This document shows, in pieces, positions 46,417-58,733 of a stretch of DNA of 64,000 nucleotides; position 1 is the first letter of the stretch, and each line of letters begins with the position of its first letter. The translations under genes and the position numbers were made by a program. The notes below the pieces were generated by a model. The model was not told the DNA's origin. It searched no databases and worked only from the letters and a program-made list of their open reading frames with translations. Source of the DNA: Seriola aureovittata (taxonomy: Eukaryota > Chordata > Actinopteri > Carangiformes > Carangidae); NCBI RefSeq assembly GCF_021018895.1, contig NC_079373.1:27096376-27160375 (forward strand), read 5' to 3'.

Positions 46417-47599
46417 CCATGTAAATATTAATACAGCTTAACAATCTGCGGCCTGAGGTTCAGCGCAGTGATCTGAGCAAACACTGAGGCGAGGGAGGCG
46501 GATTGATCCTCGCAGTCAGGAGGCTCAATTACACCGACACAGTCGGAGTGAGCTGCTCTTCAACAGGAATCGAACTTCTTTTGTGTTGTGACATTGTTTT
46601 GATCTGTAAATGACGAGGCGGCCGTGCGGCGTCGGGCTGAGGGGGAACGAAGAGAATCTCAAACGCCCAACACCGGTCAGACATCACGAATAAAATATGG
46701 AAAATTCTTCACAGTCATCCGTCTGACACGCCTGAAGGACGCAAGCACAAGCTGACACAGTCGCTCTGCAGCGCACAGTCCCGGGCTGACAGCTGAGGGC
46801 CGAGTCAGGGACGCACGTCCAACACGAGCTGGTCTGGAGAGAATCAGCCAATTATTCTTAAAGCTCTCAGTGTGTCTGTTTACACAGAGACGGGCAGTTA
46901 TTACAGTTTTTTATTTATTTATTTATCATTTTCAGTTTTTCTCGACTTCACAACAGATGGAAGATGTTAAAAACGCCCTCCAGTGAAAATCAAGTGTTAA
47001 CGCGTCACTATGGCAACCAGTCCTCCAACCTGAACAACCATCAACCCTCTGATATGACCCACAGGTGTGCCTCCTGAAACAGCCTCTACGGCGGCAGGTG
47101 TACTGCACCTTGGTCAACTTGTGTCAATAAACCTGAAACCTCGTCAGTACAGAGAGTTAGCATTAGCACAACCGCTAACACTGTGTCAGCCACTGCCAGT
47201 TACAAGCTAACCAACAACATGAACAGATAAAAGATGCTAACTATGCTAACCATTCTAAAAAGATGCTAACTATGCTAACCGTTCTGAACCTCAACATTAG
47301 ATGATCGTTGTTGCCATGGTTACAACAATAACAACGTGATTAACTTGGATAATAGCAACGACATAAACAGCTCCTCCTGACGTGGACTCTGTCTCTCTTT
47401 ATACTGCGTCACCGACACTTTCCCCTTTGTTCCTCCTGTCATCATCACTACGACCACTAGATGTCGCCTAGCAACAAAACCTAACTATGATGTCATAACA
47501 ACCTGCTGCACAGACGACCTGTGGGCTCGTTACTCAAATCCTGTCAGATACACAGCGCTGCCACCAGGACCAGTCATTACATACATCCTCTCTCTCCCT

Positions 47600-47665
<66 letters not shown>
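47600..47665. repeat. (CA)n microsatellite
   Basis: About 33 CA units after a (CT)-rich lead-in. Confidence 0.93.
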
Positions 47666-47668
<3 letters not shown>

Positions 47669-48072
47669 TTCATCATTTCACCCCTTTTCATTTTGCTTCC
47701 TGAAAGTTTCGGGAGCATTTTTCTTCACTGACTCTGTGAGATTAAACTGTCACCTCCACAGCCTCCACCCTCAGCTCGTCCACCTGTGACCTGCAGCTCG
47801 CAGCTGAGGTTGTAACTCAGAGTGGGCGGGGCTGAACCCGTCAGACTCAGGTGTGTGTTGTTCAGGTTGATGGAGGAAGCGGCGATGAAAGGAAGAACTG
47901 TTTTTTCCCCAAAGCATCATTTTGTTTTACAGGTAAAGGGTTAAAGTTCAGGTGCGGTAGACCATGGCGACGAACGACCGGTACGCCGCTCTCAGTACAC
48001 TCCACGTGTTAATTACTGTAACCATGACAACCAAGGTGCAGTACGCCTGTTAGGAGAATGGAAACTTCAGGC

Positions 48073-49069
48073 CAGTAGCGGCGCCAGGATTTTGTGAAAG
48101 GGTGGGCCTACAGAAAAATGGATGGGCCAATAAAAAAAAGGAAAAACACAGCACCGCACTGCAACCTGCAACAGCTTCCGTGACTCTGCACCTGAGTGGC
48201 TCCTGTGTCGCTGCCCTCAGCTTCAGTGCTGAACTGGACAAGGACCTATAACTCAGCAGACTTCATTTCTCTCTCTTATTGACTACACAAAACATATCCA
48301 AACGGAAATATATCTTTGGAGGTTTTGTCTCTCTCCATTTATTTAACCAACCAAGCTACAATGTTACAACATACCGGTACTCAGATCAAACAGAAGAGAG
48401 AGAGAGAGAGAGACATGGAAATGGGTCGGGGAACTTGCGACGTGCTAGGCTGCTGCTGAACCCTGCCTCCTATAACACATAACGCCATCATATGTTCCCT
48501 TTGTCTGCTGCTGCCAATAGTGTTCCCCCCAGAAAACGTGCAGACAGACAAACAGACAGAGACACTGCCGTTAACATTACTTGCCTTTCTCTTTCCCTTG
48601 CTGACATGACTGTGAGGGGATGCATGAAGGAAGAGGAGGGGGAGGAGGAGGAGGAGGATTAGCGTTGCTTTGGGAGCGGGGCCGGACAGCTGAACTTAAG
48701 TCAAAATCAAGTGGAGTTTCCTCCTGCTCAACACGGCGTCTTTTGTTAAAAAAACCAAGTAAGCTGCTCTGTTTCGCCATCTTAAACTCCATCTCTCTTT
48801 TTTCTCTTTACCTGTAACGTTACACATTTCTTTCTTCCTGACTGTTTGCGCGCAAACTAACTCATTCATTTCATTCGGGTCACATGCTGATAACGCAGCC
48901 TGGGGGCGGGCACTCACGTATGCTAGAAAGCTGCTGATTGACTGAGAATTTAGCTTCACATGAGCTCAGCTAAAACTGGCAATTGGATGAACATTTTAAT
49001 CCCCAAAACATATTCTTCTGATTGGCTTGAATGGGTGGGCCTGGCTTAAAATGGGTGGCGCCGCCTATG
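48073..49069. mobile_element. Non-autonomous hAT transposon with intact 8-bp target duplication
   Basis: The left end begins CAGTAGCGGCGCC. The right end, read in reverse, begins CATAGGCGGCGCC, giving short imperfect inverted repeats of hAT type. CTTCAGGC stands directly outside both ends (48065-48072 and 49070-49077), a perfect 8-bp target-site duplication, the hAT hallmark. The 997-bp element carries only an N-terminal transposase fragment, so it needs transposase in trans. Confidence 0.9.
48577..48792 (-). pseudogene. N-terminal fragment of a hAT transposase
   Basis: A 71-codon frame begins MEFKMAKQSSLLGFFNKRRR and continues with an acidic and then proline-rich stretch before ending near a GT-like site. 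It resembles the N-terminus of ZMYM-like hAT transposases as I remember them. QSSLLGFF fits the PCNA-interacting PIP-box pattern Q-x-x-(I/L/M)-x-x-F-F. No BED finger or catalytic core is present in the element. Confidence 0.5.
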
Positions 49070-51822
49070 CTTCAGGCAGAGACTCTGTGTGTTGGACTCT
49101 CAGAGTTTGTGTGAAGTGAAGAAGACTCTCGTCCTTCACTGAGGTCAAAACGGAGGAACAGGACCAACAATGGCCGCCTCCTTCCTGCTCGGCAGCGTCC
49201 TGCTCTCCACCCACAGCATTTTAAAAGAAGTGCTGCAGCGCAAAGTGCAAAAAAAATCATTTCCGAGGTGTATGAGGAAAGGTTGAAGTTTCACTCAGCG
49301 AGCTGGTTTCCCTGTTCCACGCCTTCAGGCTGCATCGATCTTCTTATGGCGGGAAACTTTCCGTGAAGCAGCAGCACGTGTTCAGTTCGTCATGGAGTCA
49401 GCTGTGTAGAGATAATGAAATCCTCAGGACACGTGTCACACTGAGCGATATCAACACGTGCTTCATGTCTGAGCGTCCAGATCCGACTCTGAGGAGGACG
49501 CCTCCGTCCCGTCTTTGTCCTGCTGGACGTCCGGGTCTGACCCAGACCAGATCCCGTCATCTGACCACGATGTCGCCCGGAGCGACGAGTTAACTGACCA
49601 GCAGTCAGTCCGAGACCAGCGCTGATGAAGACGTCGGATGGATTTTTATTGACACAAAAATCGACGGATATGTTCAAAACAAAAACATTTACAGGTTCAT
49701 CGTCCAGATAGAAAAACAACAGATACTGAAAAAACTAAAACAAAACACAGATAAACAGCCAGGATGATTTTAAATGACGCTGTTCTCCAGGTGAGTAACT
49801 TTCACGGCGTAAAACGACCGTATCCCTACGCAGAGGCGCAACTACGGAGCTCTTCTTCTTCTGGTTTTATTTTTATGTTTCTTTAACTCGACAAACTGAA
49901 TCCTGACGTTTGCGTCACAGCAGTGGATGGAAACACGTTAAATGATATTTTATCTTCACAGATCCCGCCTGCTCTTATTTTGATGGGCTCAGACGTTCTT
50001 TTCTTTTTTTAATTCATTTACATTTTTTATGTTTTGTTCTTGTTTGCGTTTCTTCTTCATGTTTTATATTAAGCTCCTTGTGTATGAAAAGTACTTTACA
50101 ATCACTGGAAACTCGCTTCGCTTCAATCACCTTTAATCACCAGATTCTTCATTGTTCACATACAAAACTGTAAATCATCCACCTCTGATTAATCTTCCTT
50201 CTTCTAATGACGATTGACGAGTAATGAACATGATTGTCTCTGATTGTCTGCGACTCGCTCTCGTGTTTTGACCAGTAAAAACAGAATAATTGATTATTGC
50301 TGCACAAACACAAGCTCATCAGCGTCTCCTCCTCGGTCTTACAGGAGTTCTTCAAAATAAGAGCTCCTTCCCTCCGGACCGTTCTGATAAACTCTTATTA
50401 AATGTGAAGGGTTCCTCTTCATCAGCTCCCGAGACGCCGCCTGAACGCCCCCCTCGCCGCTGTGGTGGTAACAGCTGCTTGTTATAATGGAGCTGTGGGC
50501 CTCTTCAGCACGACCAGCCCATCAGCTCAGGCGCCGAGCTCCTTCCTGTCGGTGCACGTGGTAGACGAGTTCCCCAGATCACCACATCCTTGACCTTTAT
50601 TCTGAAAGTGTCAAGCCTTCCTGTTCCTCTTCAGCCGAGCGCTCGTCCTCTCACTCCTCCACACTCTGAGACACCTCCCTCTCTTTCACCCCCCCCCCCC
50701 CCCCCCCCCCTCACCTGAGTGTATGCCGGTCAGGCAGGTGTTGTCCCTCTCTCCTGTTACACCTGTCCTTTGTCACCTGGGGGACAGGATATAAAATGTT
50801 GACACTTCCTCCGGCGTTCACTCATGAATCTTCTATTTTTATTCATGTGTCCAGAAAAATGAGCCTTTTTTCTTCTTGAGGTTTGAGCTTCACTGCGCGG
50901 AATAACGGACGTTCAGACTCAGCAGGGAAGTTTCTCCGTGCTCGCCATAAATCTCAGTTCATCGCCTGCGAGATTTATGACATCACAGCTCGTTCTGAGC
51001 CAATCACGGCCCAGCATGAAACTCACACAGAGTGAAAGGAACAAAAACGTGTTCAGAGATTCTGAGTTTGATGGTGGTTTGGGTTAAAACAAGTGCTTCC
51101 TCCATGTTAGATGATCTCTGTCGTCATGGTTACAACATAAACAGCTGGTTTCACGTGGGAATCGAACACACCGCTCTCTTGTTTCACGTTCATCCATCCA
51201 CCTCCACCCACCAGCACTGTGCACATGTCAACAGGTGTTTGATTTATCTTGAGATCTCCATGGTAACACACACACACACATGGCACTGGTTCGGGTCGTA
51301 AGGCTCAGATGAGACGGTTGTGGACTCGGTCTCATCAGAGTCCTGCAGATGCAGAGGTGGTAGGACTGGCCCTTGATGCTGCAGAGAGGCGGCTCCCTCA
51401 GGGGCCACGCTTTCCCACACACGGTCTGACGTGACGCCCGCTCTCTTTCTTATTCCACAAAACGAAGATAAAAATCACCAGCGGGGCTTTAAAGCCGATG
51501 AAAGTACGTCAGTGAAAAGAGAGTAATTTTGGCTTAAAGAGCAATAACATTAAAACTGCAGCAGCAGCAGCAGTTAGAGCGTCTCCGATCATTCACACCT
51601 CGGCTCTAACACGTCTAATCATGACAATAAAACAGCTGATGAGCCGAAGAGGGAAAGAGAAGAAAAGCTGTTTTCTCTCCGTGTCGTGTCTGTTATTATA
51701 AAACCACATTTACTGATGATAACGTCTGATACCAGATGATACGGGACGTGACGTTTATTCCTGCTCATACCATCTTTTTTATTCAAACATATGAACAAAG
51801 TCATGTCAGTATCTTTTATACG

Positions 51823-51893
51823 TATATTTATATATATGTATATTTATATATGTGTATATATGTATATTTATATATGTGTATATATGTATATTA
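51823..51893. repeat. TA-rich microsatellite
   Basis: TATATTTATATATGTGTATA-type repeats of about 25 bp, iterated roughly three times. Confidence 0.85.
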
Positions 51894-53769
51894 AGCTTGT
51901 GAGGATATCAGTCACTTGTGACCCTGTAGTGAACGTTAGGGGACGGTCGTGGTCTAATGTTTTGTTTCGGATTGGAAATGAGTTCCTCTTTTGCTCCCGT
52001 CATAATCACCGTGGCGACCAGAGGGCGCCGTCACCGGGCTGCAGACATTCGTCATTCTCGGACGCTCTCTGAAATGACTGATGTCGTTGTTTTCTATCTC
52101 GGCAGCACAGTCTCGCTCCACGCCGCTCATGTTTATGCAGAAACCGAGCTGCTGGGTCGTCCGATTGGTTCAGCTCAGCAGCTGATACGGACCCACCGTC
52201 CGTCACGTCACATGGTCACTCTGCGGTGATCGATCAGAGACGTCACACATCGTTCATGTCAGAGCGGCTCGCATCACATCACCCTCAGTCCTCACGGCGC
52301 CGAGACCCCACGAACCCAGACAGTTCCATCATCGTGTCATCATATCTGGAGATCATGACATCTCACATCGCCGTGATCGGATTTCATCATATAAGAGTTC
52401 AGACTGGGAAACTACATCTGCAGTGACTAAACTCCCGCCTTGACGCTCTTCACTCACTTCCTGTTGCACCACAGAACCAGAAAGTCTTTACATAAGTGTT
52501 GTTTCATTAAACTCCCTCCCATCAGTTAAAGACAGAAACATTTATTTCCTCTAGTTAATAATTGTGTAGAAATGAGATGAAACTATAAACGTCTGTCTGA
52601 ATGTGATTTATTCTGATCTCATGACTCAACTTTCTCTTTTTGTATTTTTCTTTCACGTCGTCTCGTTTCAACGTTTCATTCAATCAATAAAGTTAGTTTA
52701 AAACCGTCTCCTCGACCTCATGGCGTCCCGCGGAGGTCGAGCAGACTGAAACATCGCTCTCTCTCTTCCTTCACATTCAGAGCAGCAACGAAACGCTGAG
52801 AGAAACACGAGGCTGCAGATCAGCTCCATCACCAGGTGTTCGCCGGTTCGGCTCTTAATGAGACGTAATGAGGCCAGTGAATGTAATCACTGTTTCCATA
52901 TGCACAGAGATTATCACCAGCATCACACTCAGAAACAGCAGCAGCAGCAGCAGCTCTCGCCTTTACCTCTACATTATGTTGATGCTAAATGAACTGCAGA
53001 GGAATCACAGCACAACAGCAGGCAGGAGATCACATGACAGAGTCGGCCGCAGGAACACATGGATCAAACACGGGAGAAATACATGATTATTATTATGATT
53101 TTTGCTGGACAAAAAAAACACTCAAATGAACTTCAGCTGAAACGCAATGAAAAGTGAGTAAGTTTATTATTTCATGATGATAGAAAGAGGCCACAGACAG
53201 ATGGTGTCAGTGAACAGCAGCAGCAGCAGCGTGATGAATCATGACCTCAGTGATTTACATCAGCTTACAAAACCTGTGAAGCTGCAGCTGAGGAGCCAAT
53301 CAGCTGTCGATCCTCCAATTCACTAAAACCATTAACGAGAGCTGCTTTTATGAAGCCAGGTGTTTATTATCAGCAGGGAGACCTCTGTGACCTCTGACCT
53401 CTGACAATCATCACTCACAGTTATCATTAATTAACTTGTTTTCTTCCCTTATTAGAAAGTGAGAAAGTCTTTTATTAATGAATTTACATTTATAACTCAA
53501 GACTTTAGAAATGATTCGACAGAATTTCTTACAACCTGGCAACACAAAAGTTTATTATTATTATCATAATTATTATTATCATTATATATAATATTATGAT
53601 TTATGGGTTTCTAACTGTAAAGTACAGACGCTGCTGAAAGCACCTGGAGCTAAATCGAGTATTGATGAGCTCAGGTGTGATCAGTTCTGCTCTCTGAACT
53701 AGAGACGTTAAGAAAGTAGATATTATGTAAAGTGGCACGAAGAGCCTGTGTGGGAGGGGCTACTCAGTC

Positions 53770-53770
53770 T

Positions 53771-53830
<60 letters not shown>
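53770..53830. repeat. (CA)n microsatellite
   Basis: A (CA)n tract with one GC interruption. Confidence 0.92.
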
Positions 53831-53833
<3 letters not shown>

Positions 53834-54023
53834 CACATGAACGTTTTGGTGTGAGGCGCTCCGGGGACGGAGGGACGTCGCCTGTCTCCGCTCACTGACC
53901 GGAGGACGACAGGACGGCGACACCTAAAGGTCAAAGTGTCAAAATTAAAAAGGTCAACAACAGCAGATACACGACAGATCCTACAAATGTGTGAAACACT
54001 GACCCGACTACAGAGCAGAGAGA

Positions 54024-54055
54024 AGTGTGTGTGTGCATGTGTGTGTGTGTGTGTG

Positions 54056-54100
<45 letters not shown>
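54024..54100. repeat. (GT)n microsatellite
   Basis: A (GT)n tract with CA and GC interruptions. Confidence 0.92.
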
Positions 54101-54102
<2 letters not shown>

Positions 54103-54421
54103 GCTCTGATGTCTGTTTGCCCTTTTTACTTCTTTCTTTCTTTTGTGTGTCTTTGTGTCCCTTTATTGTTGCTGTATTATACTTCCCTGTTTCTATGGCA
54201 ACATCGGTCTGTTATTATTCATTATTGATCATTGTAAAAACAGTCATGGTCGATTCTTAACGGGTTTTCCTCTGGTGCCATCTTCAGGTTCAAACTTTTA
54301 GTTTGTCCAACACTTTAATATAAAAACCGCGCTTTGTCTTTAGTGCTAATTAGCTACCGTTAGCATGCTAACACGCTAAACTAAGATTATGAACGTTTAG
54401 CTCTCGCTGTTGTTGTGCCAA

Positions 54422-54422
<1 letters not shown>

Positions 54423-54458
<36 letters not shown>
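54423..54458. repeat. (GT)n microsatellite
   Basis: About 18 units, abutting the DR1-bearing repeat. Confidence 0.9.
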
Positions 54459-54660
54459 AAATTTGGCACAAACAGTTCTAATCAGTTCCAGATTAACTGA
54501 TTAGAATTTGTTGTTCAAAGGTCAAAGGTCAGTGTCACAAAACACGTTTTTGGCCATGACTCATTAATTCCTTCACTAATTCTGACACAATTGAACTCGA
54601 ATGTCTACAAAGGATAACATGAAGCGATGACATATCCAAAAGGTCAAAGGTCAACTTCAC
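54455..54660. repeat. DR1-bearing dispersed repeat, second copy
   Basis: Shares CAAATTTGGCACAAAC and two AAAGGTCAAAGGTCA blocks (about 54517 and 54638) with the copy at 37622. It directly follows a (GT)n tract. Confidence 0.6.
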
Positions 54661-55155
54661 TGTGACATCATAATGTTCTGCAGAAACACTCAACGCTGTA
54701 ACTCAGAGACTGTGACCATGTTTCCTGCAGCTCGGCAGGTTGTTGGAGGAAATCGTTTGAAACCCAGTAACTACATTTAACAGTGTGATCTGTCTGTTTG
54801 CTTTTATTTCCTGTATGCAGTGAATCTTGGGATATGTTGCCCCCGTCTTTTCACACGGAGTATTTGTGAGAAAATATTTTGACGGCGCCCTGTGGAGTTT
54901 TTGAACGCTGACAGTGTTCAGCACGAAGAAAAGGCAGAGAAGAAGAAGAAGGAGCAGTGAATAACGGAGGTGAAGAAAACATGATTAGAAAGCAGCTTGG
55001 TGAATGTTTAGTGAGGAAATAAAAACACTCGTGGTGATTGTCTTCAGGACGGACGCACACCGACAAACTGATTGAAATGTTTTTTGTTAACAAGAAGAAT
55101 CCGCAGGGCGTCTGAACTGTTTATCAATCACAACATTTTTCCGCCTCAGATGTTG

Positions 55156-55184
55156 GTGATGATGATGATGATGATGATGATGAT
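55156..55184. repeat. (GAT)n microsatellite
   Basis: About nine GAT units. Confidence 0.9.
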
Positions 55185-55350
55185 AATTTCCTTCTTTTCT
55201 CTGTTTTCGTATCTTTGTTAAAACGATGTGACGTCGCCCTGAGCGCTGGACATTTTAACGACTTCCTGACAATCAGTCAAACAAAACAAAATAAAAGCTT
55301 AGTTGCAGCATTAAAGAAAACAGTTTAAGTTTGTGTTGAAACCTGCAGCT

Positions 55351-55947
55351 GCTTCACTCCTCTTCACTCCTCTTCCCTCCTCTTCCCTCCTCTTCCCTCC
55401 TCTTCACTCCTCTTCCCTCCTCTTCACTCCTCTTCCCTCCTCTTCACTCCTCTTCCCTCCTCTTCACTCCTCTTCCCTCCTCTTCACTCCTCTTCCCTCC
55501 TCTTCCCTCCTCTTCCCTCCTCTTCACTCCTCTTCACTCCTCTTCACTCCTCTTCCCTCCTCTTCACTCCTCTTCCCTCCTCTTCACTCCTCTTCCCTCC
55601 TCTTCCCTCCTCTTCCCTCCTCTTCACTCCTCTTCCCTCCTCTTCACTCCTCTTCCCTCCTCTTCACCCCTCTTCACCCCTCTTCCCTCCTCTTCACTCC
55701 TCTTCCCTCCTCTTCCCTCCTCTTCCCTCCTCTTCCCTCCTCTTCACTCCTCTTCACTCCTCTTCACTCCTCTTCCCTCCTCTTCACTCCTCTTCACTCC
55801 TCTTCCCTCCTCTTCCCTCCTCTTCACTCCTCTTCACTCCTCTTCCCTCCTCTTCACTCCTCTTCACTCCTCTTCCCTCCTCTTCCCTCCTCTTCCCTCC
55901 TCTTCACTCCTCTTCACTCCTCTTCACTCCTCTTCCCTCCTCTTCAC
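55351..55947. repeat. 10-bp polypyrimidine minisatellite, about 59 copies
   Basis: The unit is TCTTC(A/C)CTCC, held in exact 10-bp register for nearly 600 bp with almost all variation at one position. One strand is nearly pure pyrimidine. Confidence 0.95.
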
Positions 55948-56075
55948 AGAGACTGTGGATCAGGAGGAAGAGTTCTCCTTCTGCTCCAGGTCGGACTCAG
56001 TGTTGGAGTCACAAACTAAAACTACTGGAAGTAAAAGCACAAACTGAAATGCTGCTGGACACATTTTAGTTTGGG

Positions 56076-56405
56076 TTGTGTTTTATTTTGAAATCTCTGG
56101 GGTTGTGTTTTATTTTGAAAATGCTGGGGTTGTGTTTTATTTTGAAAACTTGGGTTGTGTTTTATTTTGAAAACTCTGGGGTTGTGTTTTATTTTGAAAA
56201 CTTGGGTTGTGTTTTATTTTGAAAACTCTGGGGCTGTGTTTTATTTTGAGAACTCTGGGGTTGTGTTTTATTTTGAAAACTCTGGGGCTGTGTTTTATTT
56301 TGAGAATTCTGGGGTTGTCTTTTATTTTGAAAATGCTGGCGATGTGTTTTATTTTGAGAACTCTGGGGTTGTGTTTTATTTTGAAAATGCTGGCGATGTG
56401 TTTGG
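56076..56405. repeat. 27-bp minisatellite
   Basis: About a dozen units with the core GTTGTGTTTTATTTTGAAAA and a variable CTCTGGGG spacer. Shorter units lack a few bases. Confidence 0.9.
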
Positions 56406-57359
56406 CTTGTGAGTGAGAAAATATAATTTCAGCCACAAAATACCTAAATCTACTAAACTGCATCATATATCCATTTAATAGACGAGACATAGAATCAGCA
56501 ACAATAAAATTCCAATAAGAAATAACAGCAAAAATAAAAAAATAAAAATAGCAGCTCAGTAGAGTCACCACTTCTTCAGACTGAAACACAAATTCAAACA
56601 TATTTTAGTAGCAACTGCTGCTTTAAGTTCTTGTTAAAACCAGAATCAGACATTTTTACATTCACACCTGTGACCTCTGCACACCTCTCAGCTCACACCT
56701 GGTCTGTGTGTGAGGGAAGGTCAGCAGGAGTCTGTCATTTCGCTTCCATACAACATTAAACACCAGCATCATGAAAGACGTTTCCTTCAGTGAGCGTCAG
56801 AAAACTAACAGTGGAAAATGTGTGATCTGCTTTTTAAAGATATTGTTTTTCTGCTGAGGGTTTAAGTTGGTGCTGAGAATTTCAAGAATTGTATTTTTAT
56901 AGTAAAATCGTGCACACTGAGATGATTATTGGCAAAAACATGCACCACATAATAATTAGTGACTCGTGCAGAGCGCATGTCGGCGGGAGGTGATTCCTCT
57001 GCCTTCGTTAGGAAGCATCCAAACAACCGCTGCACACACACACACGCACACACACACACACACACACTGTGTTACACAAACACACAGAACACGAGGAGGC
57101 GGAGCCTCTCCAGATCCACGTGTAAATGTGCAGCCTCCGGGTTCAGAGCTCTGCGCCGCTCCAAGGTTCCTGTGTTGAAAGAATGCAAAAGATCCGCTCT
57201 GACAAGAGCGAGCTTCGTCTTTTCATCCCGGCTTTATTGGACTAAAATGGTATAAAAGGTCTTGAGATTACAGCCGGTGAGTTTGTGGGGAGACGGAACA
57301 AAGTTCAAATATTTTAGTTTAAGTTTATTTGTTGTAGTTTAACCCAAAATTACAGAAAT

Positions 57360-57530
57360 ATAATATAAAGCTGATTTACAGTCAGTATTAGAAGAGAAAG
57401 GACGACATGCAGCAAAGGGCCGTGGGTCGGACTCGAACCCACACCACCGGCTCGGGTCGAGCCTTAATGACATGGTAACCAGGTGAACCAGGTAGAGCTG
57501 CCGTCTGCTGCTCCATAGGCACAGACGCCG
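57360..57530 (-). repeat. tRNA-derived SINE-like fragment
   Basis: On the minus strand GGTTCGAGTCC, a perfect RNA polymerase III box B, lies at 57429-57439. It is followed by GACCCACGGCCCTTTGCTGC, a join that I associate with fish tRNA-derived SINEs. No convincing box A or intact cloverleaf is present, so it is not a functional tRNA gene. Confidence 0.6.
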
Positions 57531-58679
57531 TCAGTCTGTTGTTACCTGATTAACTTCTCCAACCCACTTGTAGCTACAACTGGTTCGGTTTTATTTGACT
57601 TGACATTGTTCACAGCGCTTTGAGGACGAAAACACGACCTGGGACCTTTTTGGGGGGGCGATCAATTACCCCAGAACCAACTTTAGACCCTAGTTCCTGC
57701 TGTGGAAGTGCGGCTTTATTGTAAAGTGGAACTGTCATAGGTCAAAGGTCAAGCTTGCGATGACCTCACAAACAGGGTTTCTTTGTTGGAGACTTTGTCG
57801 ACCAGGAAAAGGAGGGTGCATTTCTCTGCCGCATCTGAAGGAGCCTTTGAAAGTGGCTGAAGGTCACTGGATGTGGACGAACACTTGTCATTCACCGGTA
57901 ACCATGGCGTCTATTCACCCGCCCCCACTTGAGATGAAGTGCTTGTGGGCGAAGCCGTGACCCTCCTGTACGATCCGCCAGTCTGAGGACGTGCAAAAGA
58001 AAGATTCAGGCTTGTACAGAAACAGGAAAGGGAAATGGAAAGAAGCCAAGAAGACGGCAACTAATGCATACGTTTATTTTAATTAAACATATTCCATTTT
58101 TAAATGATCTGGAAGCCGCTGTAATTAGACCTAATGTCTGCTCACAGTGCAAGTCTCACCTCTCACCACTCAGGCTTCTTCTTCTGTTCTTATTCCCTGC
58201 AGTTTCATGAAATTGATTTATTTCCACCCACAACTCCAAACTTCACTCTTGACCTTTGAAACAGCTGTTTATGACAAAGTCCATTTACCAGCTTCCCTGC
58301 AGCGTTCCACTGAAACACCCTCAGGATTTTAAGGAGCTCTTCAGTTTAAAAACTCGTATAATTATTTTTAGTGAACAGGAGCCAACTACATTGCATTTCC
58401 TGAAGATCCTTCACAATAAAAGCCTCCCTGTGGCGCATTAGTGGAAAGCCAGGCTGCACAAGGGGAATAACACGGATGAATGGAAATAACCATGGAAAAA
58501 AAGAATGAATCAATTATAGATTTTGCTCAAATCTGTGACTCAATGACCGTTCATGATGGTTCGGACTGAACAGCCTCCTGCACGCTTCACTGAACATCCA
58601 ATCATCTTTGAGGAAACCAGAATTAATGCTTTTTAAGACTTTTTGGATGAAAAAGATGCATCATCCCTGCAGCGCAGAC

Positions 58680-58731
<52 letters not shown>
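58680..58731. repeat. (CA)n microsatellite
   Basis: About 26 CA units in intergenic DNA. Confidence 0.93.

Positions 58732-58733
<2 letters not shown>

Larger units (their letters stand above)
42100..48064. other. Gene-free stretch
   Basis: Apart from microsatellites and the GC-rich minisatellite I see no supportable gene. The part at 45050-45430 reads like an old dispersed repeat. A remote exon of a gene with very long introns cannot be excluded. Confidence 0.45.
49078..55340. other. Gene-free stretch
   Basis: Microsatellites, a run of about 20 C at 50691-50711, and the second DR1-bearing repeat. No recognised exon. Confidence 0.45.

Noticed and set aside
55333..56019. 228-residue Leu/Ser/Pro reading frame
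   Set aside because: It is produced by the 10-bp polypyrimidine satellite.
56137..56601. Lys-Ile-Lys-His repeat protein
   Set aside because: It is produced by the 27-bp minisatellite.
57429..57500. Functional tRNA gene
   Set aside because: Only box B is intact; no cloverleaf or box A could be drawn, and the flank fits a SINE.
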